A stretch of DNA of 64,000 nucleotides from positions 18,662 to 82,661 of the forward strand of contig CBFIBQ010000013.1 of assembly GCA_965660875.1 (NCBI GenBank). Direction: 5' to 3'. Shown in pieces: positions 60,502-64,000 of the stretch. Under the pieces are notes generated by a model, which was not told the origin of the DNA, searched no databases, and saw only the letters and a list, made by a program, of their open reading frames with translations. Every line of letters starts with the position of its first letter. Position 1 is the stretch's first letter. The DNA is from UBA6770 sp965660875. Its GTDB lineage: Bacteria > Bacteroidota > Bacteroidia > Flavobacteriales_G > Salibacteraceae. Made by a program: the position numbers and the translations under genes.

Positions 60502-61092
60502 ATGACTCTTGAAAAGTATATAGACCAACTGGTTCAGGTAACTATCGAACCCAAAAGGCAATCAATTCTGAACGAAATAGCTGATTACATTCAACAAAAG
60601 AAGACTGCGGAATCGCCTATCCGGCTCAATTTCATTTGTACACATAACTCGAGAAGAAGCCAGTTTGCCCAAGTCTGGGCGTTTGTTTTGTCCAGACATT
60701 ATAACCTGGATTTGGAAGTTTTTTCGGGAGGGGTTGAAGTGACAGCATTTAACGAAAACGCGGTAAATGCATTAAAATCCGTTGGTTTGTCGATTGATAC
60801 ATCGGGAACTAAAAACCCGATGTACACCGTAAATTTTCAGGGAGAAAAATTGGATTGTTTTTCAAAATTGTTCGGTGCAAAACAGAACCCAACGGAAGCC
60901 TTTGCAGCAATTATGACTTGCGACCACGCGGATGAAAACTGTCCCTTTATTCCAGGAGCTGAAAAACGTATTCCTATGACGTTTAACGATCCAAAGGCCT
61001 TTGATGGAACAGAGGGTGAGCAAAAAGCATACGCGAAAACTTGTTTGCAAATCGCAGCGGAATTAAACCACGTATTTAATCGTATAAAATGA
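60502..61092 (+). CDS. arsC: ArsC, arsenate reductase of the low-molecular-weight phosphatase type
   Basis: A 196-residue reductase with the phosphatase-like P-loop CTHNSRRSQ (nucleophile Cys46, Arg52). A second cysteine pair follows, Cys140 and Cys147 in TCDHADENCPF, that can form the disulfide cascade. Asp164 lies in FNDPKAF. An N-terminal helical extension of about 40 residues precedes the catalytic domain. It reduces arsenate to arsenite for export by Acr3. It is longer than the ~130-residue thioredoxin-linked enzyme and resembles the form common in Bacteroidota. The acr3 start overlaps its stop by 4 bases. Confidence 0.92.
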   Translation: MTLEKYIDQLVQVTIEPKRQSILNEIADYIQQKKTAESPIRLNFICTHNSRRSQFAQVWAFVLSRHYNLDLEVFSGGVEVTAFNENAVNALKSVGLSIDTSGTKNPMYTVNFQGEKLDCFSKLFGAKQNPTEAFAAIMTCDHADENCPFIPGAEKRIPMTFNDPKAFDGTEGEQKAYAKTCLQIAAELNHVFNRIK

Positions 61093-62108
61093 AAGGAATA
61101 GGTTTTTTCGAAAAGTACTTAACCCTTTGGGTATTATTATGCATTGTCCTAGGAGTAGGATTGGGGGCTATAGCGGGCGACGAAATCGCAGTAATTGCTC
61201 AATGGGAAATAGCTCACGTAAATGTTGTTGTTGCGGTTCTAATTTGGCTTATGATTTATCCCATGATGGTTCAAATCGATTTTGACTCGCTAACTGAAGT
61301 AGGGAAGAATGTTAAGGGGTTGAGTTTGACTCTTGTTGTTAATTGGTTAATCAAACCTTTTTCAATGGCCTTATTTGCATGGCTCTTCTTTGATCAAATG
61401 TATGCTGCTTGGATTACTCCAGAACAAGCACAAGAATATATCGCCGGTGCAATTTTATTAGGTGCGGCACCTTGCACCGCTATGGTTTTTGTTTGGTCTT
61501 ATCTGAGCAATGGCGATGCCAATTATACCTTGGTTCAAGTCTCGGTTAACGATTTGGTTTTGTTATTACTATTTGTCCCAATTGTACAATTATTGCTTGG
61601 TGTTACCGATATTCAAGTGCCTTATTCCGTGTTAATTACTTCGGTAGTTGCGTTTGTCGTAATTCCTTTATTGGCAGGGTACATATCGCACAAGGTTCTG
61701 GTTAAAACTAAAGGGTCGGACTGGTTTAAAAATCAATTTTTACCCAAATTAAAGCCCGTTTCAATTATTGCATTGCTGTCCACACTAGTCTTACTATTTG
61801 CTTTTCAAGGGGAGCAGATAATCTCTAAGCCACTGACCATTGCCTTAATTGCTATCCCATTAACCCTGCAGACCTACTTTATTTTCTTTTTGGCTTGGTT
61901 TAGTGGAAAGTTTATTGGACTTAATTACTCCATTTGTGCTCCATCTTCTATGATAGGTGCAAGTAACTTCTTTGAGCTAGCCGTTGCCGTTGCAATTGCC
62001 CTATTTGGGTTGACTTCAGGAGCTGCACTGACCACCGTAGTTGGTGTTTTAATCGAGGTTCCAATTATGTTGTCCTTGGTTTGGCTGGCTAAAAAATGGC
62101 GGTACTGA
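61089..62108 (+). CDS. acr3: Acr3-family arsenite efflux permease
   Basis: A 339-residue membrane protein with about ten helices. The key conserved cysteine is Cys129 in LLGAAPCTAMVFVWS, and the conserved glutamate occurs late in ASNFFELAVAVAIALFG. The MIYPMMVQIDFDSL loop is an Acr3 signature. It exports arsenite at the inner membrane, coupled to proton motive force. The overlap with arsC by 4 bases shows coupling, and it is the last gene of the ars operon. Confidence 0.97.
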   Translation: MKGIGFFEKYLTLWVLLCIVLGVGLGAIAGDEIAVIAQWEIAHVNVVVAVLIWLMIYPMMVQIDFDSLTEVGKNVKGLSLTLVVNWLIKPFSMALFAWLFFDQMYAAWITPEQAQEYIAGAILLGAAPCTAMVFVWSYLSNGDANYTLVQVSVNDLVLLLLFVPIVQLLLGVTDIQVPYSVLITSVVAFVVIPLLAGYISHKVLVKTKGSDWFKNQFLPKLKPVSIIALLSTLVLLFAFQGEQIISKPLTIALIAIPLTLQTYFIFFLAWFSGKFIGLNYSICAPSSMIGASNFFELAVAVAIALFGLTSGAALTTVVGVLIEVPIMLSLVWLAKKWRY

Positions 62109-62184
62109 TTGTAATTTTTACGACTAAGCAGAGGAAATTAAACTTCTTTAAAGCAACTTGAGTTTTTGGAATACGTTTTGTAAA

Positions 62185-62192
62185 TACATTTG
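62185..62192 (+). promoter_or_regulatory. -7 promoter box of the secreted thioredoxin-like gene
   Basis: TACATTTG, exact TAnnTTTG match, with TTTG at 62165-62168 upstream (16-base spacer). The ATG at 62213 lies 20 bases downstream; an earlier ATG at 62198 would be only 5 bases away. Confidence 0.65.
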
Positions 62193-62212
62193 ATGTAATG
62201 AAAACGAAAAAC

Positions 62213-62758
62213 ATGAAAACAAAAATTATTTTTACGAGTTTAATAGCTATAGCAGTTGTCGCTTCTGGCTTTATTTCATCTAGAGAAATGCCAGCTACTA
62301 AAAATAACCCAGTAGAATCTCCAGCTGTAGAAGGAGAGTTGAAATGGTACGTTAAACTAGAAAATGCGCAAGCAGAAGCGAAGAAAACGAACAAACCCAT
62401 ATTCGCATTTTTTACAGGAAGTGACTGGTGCGGTTGGTGTAAAAGATTGCAAGCGACTGTTTTTAGAAAGCCGAGTTTTAAAGCTTGGGCTCAAGAGAAT
62501 GTCGTGTTACTGGAATTAGATTTTCCAAGAAGGAAACAACTCGCTCCTGAGATAGCAGCACAAAATAATCAGTTAAAAAACTTTTTTCAACCCAGAGGAT
62601 ATCCAACCATTTGGATGTTTGATATGAATTTGAATGAAGCGGGAACACAATATGAAATTCAACCACTAGGTAGCCTAGGTTATCCCGGTGGCTCGCAACC
62701 AGGGCAGGAAGATAAAAAATTCATTGCCAATGCGAATCAAATTTTGGCAAAGCGATAA
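62213..62758 (+). CDS. Exported thioredoxin-fold protein
   Basis: A 181-residue protein with an N-terminal signal sequence (MKTKIIFTSLIAIAVVASGF). A thioredoxin fold spans about 45-180. It has the redox motif GSDWCGWCKRL (C-G-W-C) and a cis-proline in RGYPTIWMF. It likely acts as a periplasmic disulfide reductase or thiol-disulfide exchanger. Start 62213 is chosen because ATG at 62198 would leave almost no leader after the promoter; both contain the same MKTK-type signal start, from a small ATGAAAAC duplication. Confidence 0.88.
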   Translation: MKTKIIFTSLIAIAVVASGFISSREMPATKNNPVESPAVEGELKWYVKLENAQAEAKKTNKPIFAFFTGSDWCGWCKRLQATVFRKPSFKAWAQENVVLLELDFPRRKQLAPEIAAQNNQLKNFFQPRGYPTIWMFDMNLNEAGTQYEIQPLGSLGYPGGSQPGQEDKKFIANANQILAKR

Positions 62759-62775
62759 AAACTTGGTTTAAAAAT

Positions 62776-62803
62776 AAAAAAGGGGCTTTTGCCCCTTTTT
62801 TTT
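62776..62803. terminator. Bidirectional intrinsic terminator
   Basis: AAGGGGC (62780-62786) and GCCCCTT (62791-62797) form a stem with a TTTT loop. A runs before it and T runs after it serve both convergent genes (thioredoxin-like on plus, helical protein on minus). Confidence 0.93.
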
Positions 62804-62816
62804 ATTCTTATCTCTA

Positions 62817-63845
62817 TTAAATTGCGTGTTTTGAAAGGTACTTGTCGACCGTCTTATTCCAATCGTCGAGAGCGTCCGAACGTTTTTTATTTACGCTCTC
62901 AGTAGCTTCGTTCGACTTGTTTACTGCCTCATTAAATTCATTTACAGCGGTATTAAACTCATCCACATTTTCTTGTGTTCGCTCTTTCTTTTTAAGCGCT
63001 TCAAAAGATGTCTTAACTGTGTTGAAGCGCTCTTGCTTCATATAAAAATCCTTAATGACTAACATTTCAGTATTACTGTAATCTTCGTATGCTCGTAGCA
63101 CTTTATCTCCAGCTAGCTTGAGTGAACCATCTTCATTAATGTTGTTGATTTCACGAAGATCAGCGCGTCCTTGTTTGGCAAATTCGGCTAAGGTCTGTCT
63201 GTTTTGTTCAATCGCATTTACGTCTTTGTTCTTTAAAGCCTCACTCAAATACATGTCTTGTTTGTAGGATTTAAAAAATACCAAATATATTTTGTCGTAG
63301 TAATCAAAGACTTTCCCAGCTTGTTCGAGCTTTTTAGACAGTTTAGTTTCTTCTTCATTAAGGGTGACATCAAATTCATCGGCAAAAGCTCTAGTCGCTT
63401 CTTTAAGCTTATTCAACTGTTCTTTTTGATGATCTCCAGCTAGTTTTCTAGCCATAATGTACGCTTCCATGTTGTCGTAAGAGGCTTCCGAGATTTCTTC
63501 CATATCCATTATCTTTCCGTATTCTTCTTTCAAGATAATCTGCGAATTCGAGAGCCAAGAAGCTACTTCGTCTCTATAAGCAGTATTGCCTTCATAAGGT
63601 TTTGCTGCTTTTGCTTTTCTTTCACCAGCGGCTAGTGATTGCAAAAGATCTTGTCTTTTACTTTCAACTTTCTTCGCTTTTTTTCCTTTTGCTACACTAC
63701 TCGTATAATCCCACATATCTTTTTGAATGGGTTTATACACTTCGCTGAAATATCCCATATAAGCTCCTGGGCCATCGGTGCTCTGAGCAAAAGTTGTTGA
63801 AAGAGAAGTTGTAAGCCCTATGGCTATCAATACTAATTTTTTCAT
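62817..63845 (-). CDS. Secreted helical protein, unknown function (LIC11966-like)
   Basis: A 342-residue exported protein with a signal peptide ending near TTFAQ. Apart from that it is almost entirely helical and highly charged, with long stretches such as KVESKRQDLLQSL and EALKKKERTQENVDEFNTA. Three or four helical hairpins seem likely. I recall similar proteins named LIC11966 family surface protein, which is tentative. No catalytic motif is visible. It lies 3 bases downstream of another gene on the same strand, and a strong terminator follows. Confidence 0.7.
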   Translation of the reverse strand: MKKLVLIAIGLTTSLSTTFAQSTDGPGAYMGYFSEVYKPIQKDMWDYTSSVAKGKKAKKVESKRQDLLQSLAAGERKAKAAKPYEGNTAYRDEVASWLSNSQIILKEEYGKIMDMEEISEASYDNMEAYIMARKLAGDHQKEQLNKLKEATRAFADEFDVTLNEEETKLSKKLEQAGKVFDYYDKIYLVFFKSYKQDMYLSEALKNKDVNAIEQNRQTLAEFAKQGRADLREINNINEDGSLKLAGDKVLRAYEDYSNTEMLVIKDFYMKQERFNTVKTSFEALKKKERTQENVDEFNTAVNEFNEAVNKSNEATESVNKKRSDALDDWNKTVDKYLSKHAI

Positions 63846-63848
63846 TTT

Positions 63849-64000
63849 TTATTTGTTTTTCAGTTTAATTAAATCATTCATTATTCGGTAAGCTTCAACC
63901 ATTTCTGGATCTGTATTAAGCCATTTTATAGTCTCTTCATTAAGTTCATTTTTAGTTGTGTTCATAGAGTAAATACGTTCGTCATAGGTCGGTGATTTAG
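63849..64000 (-). CDS. Partial CDS (C-terminal ~49 residues), unknown function
   Basis: The open minus-strand frame continues past the window edge and ends in TAA at 63849, three bases before the ATG of the downstream helical protein. The visible C-terminus is charged and probably helical, with TIKWLNTDPEMVEAYRIMND and a terminal KLKNK. The spacing suggests the two genes are cotranscribed. Nothing more can be said about its function. Confidence 0.55.
   Translation of the reverse strand, partial: KSPTYDERIYSMNTTKNELNEETIKWLNTDPEMVEAYRIMNDLIKLKNK

Noticed and set aside
1..64000. CRISPR array, tRNA, rRNA or prophage
   Set aside because: No evenly spaced direct repeats, tRNA-like cloverleaf, rRNA sequence or phage structural gene was recognised in the intergenic segments.

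Overview
The window looks like an ordinary chromosomal stretch from a marine-type member of the Bacteroidota, probably Flavobacteriales (Cryomorphaceae-like; this is inference). Four things point there. The base composition is AT-rich. At least sixteen exact copies of the Bacteroidota -7 promoter box TAnnTTTG sit just upstream of genes, with few obvious Shine-Dalgarno sequences. Several surface proteins carry type IX secretion (T9SS) sorting domains. PorP/SprF and GldN homologues are present. I saw no rRNA, tRNA, CRISPR array, phage or transposase gene.

Layout. 1-3608 (minus strand): thiamine operon thiS-thiC-thiE-like-thiD-(thiE, cut by the window edge) under a TPP riboswitch. 3707-4519: murQ. 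4591-8261: a T9SS-secreted subtilase coupled to an AlkC-type DNA alkylation repair gene. 8265-11372: a large LamG-like surface protein. 11497-15576 (minus): RsmI-like methyltransferase, low-molecular-weight phosphatase, enoyl-CoA hydratase family protein and PaaZ. A 400-base non-coding gap follows, bounded by inverted repeats. 15978-22533: Crp/Fnr regulator, glutaredoxin-like protein, a DapA-linked hypothetical, dapA, a small Fe-S protein, ligA, a solute-binding protein and prmC. 22647-25573: a lipoprotein and an RND/MMPL exporter. 25748-27944: a small secreted protein, an SDR and a two-domain VOC protein.

28047-34099 is a surface-adhesion unit: a 1,677-residue PKD-repeat protein with a type B T9SS signal, followed by its likely PorP/SprF partner. 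34074-36959 has a HEAT-like protein, a lipoprotein and an M14 carboxypeptidase. 36967-42725 is the most interesting block. A secreted CotH-kinase protein converges on a tight five-gene operon: lamin-tail protein, duplicated-domain lipoprotein, VTC polyphosphate-polymerase domain, DUF4956 membrane protein and DUF2490 barrel. Together these suggest a surface or envelope phosphate-chemistry system. 42836-49747 holds a SMUG-like uracil-DNA glycosylase, a DEAD-box helicase, pirin, a hydrolase lipoprotein, and a coupled lipid kinase / App1 lipid phosphatase pair.

49792-57793 carries a LysR regulator, a VWA protein with a MoxR-like ATPase that has atypical Walker motifs, an S4-domain protein, an ABC exporter, a lipoprotein and a bestrophin-like channel. 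57802-58740 is a stand-alone GldN-like protein with a MORN-type N-terminus, away from any gldKLMN cluster. 59667-62108 is an arsenic operon: arsR, a Cys-rich DUF6428-like gene, arsC and acr3. The window closes with a secreted thioredoxin-like protein, a bidirectional terminator and a helical secreted protein downstream of another gene that runs off the edge.

Function names rest on motifs read by eye; no database search was run. Where the longest open frame begins at a TTG or runs through a promoter box, a later start was chosen and the reason is given.
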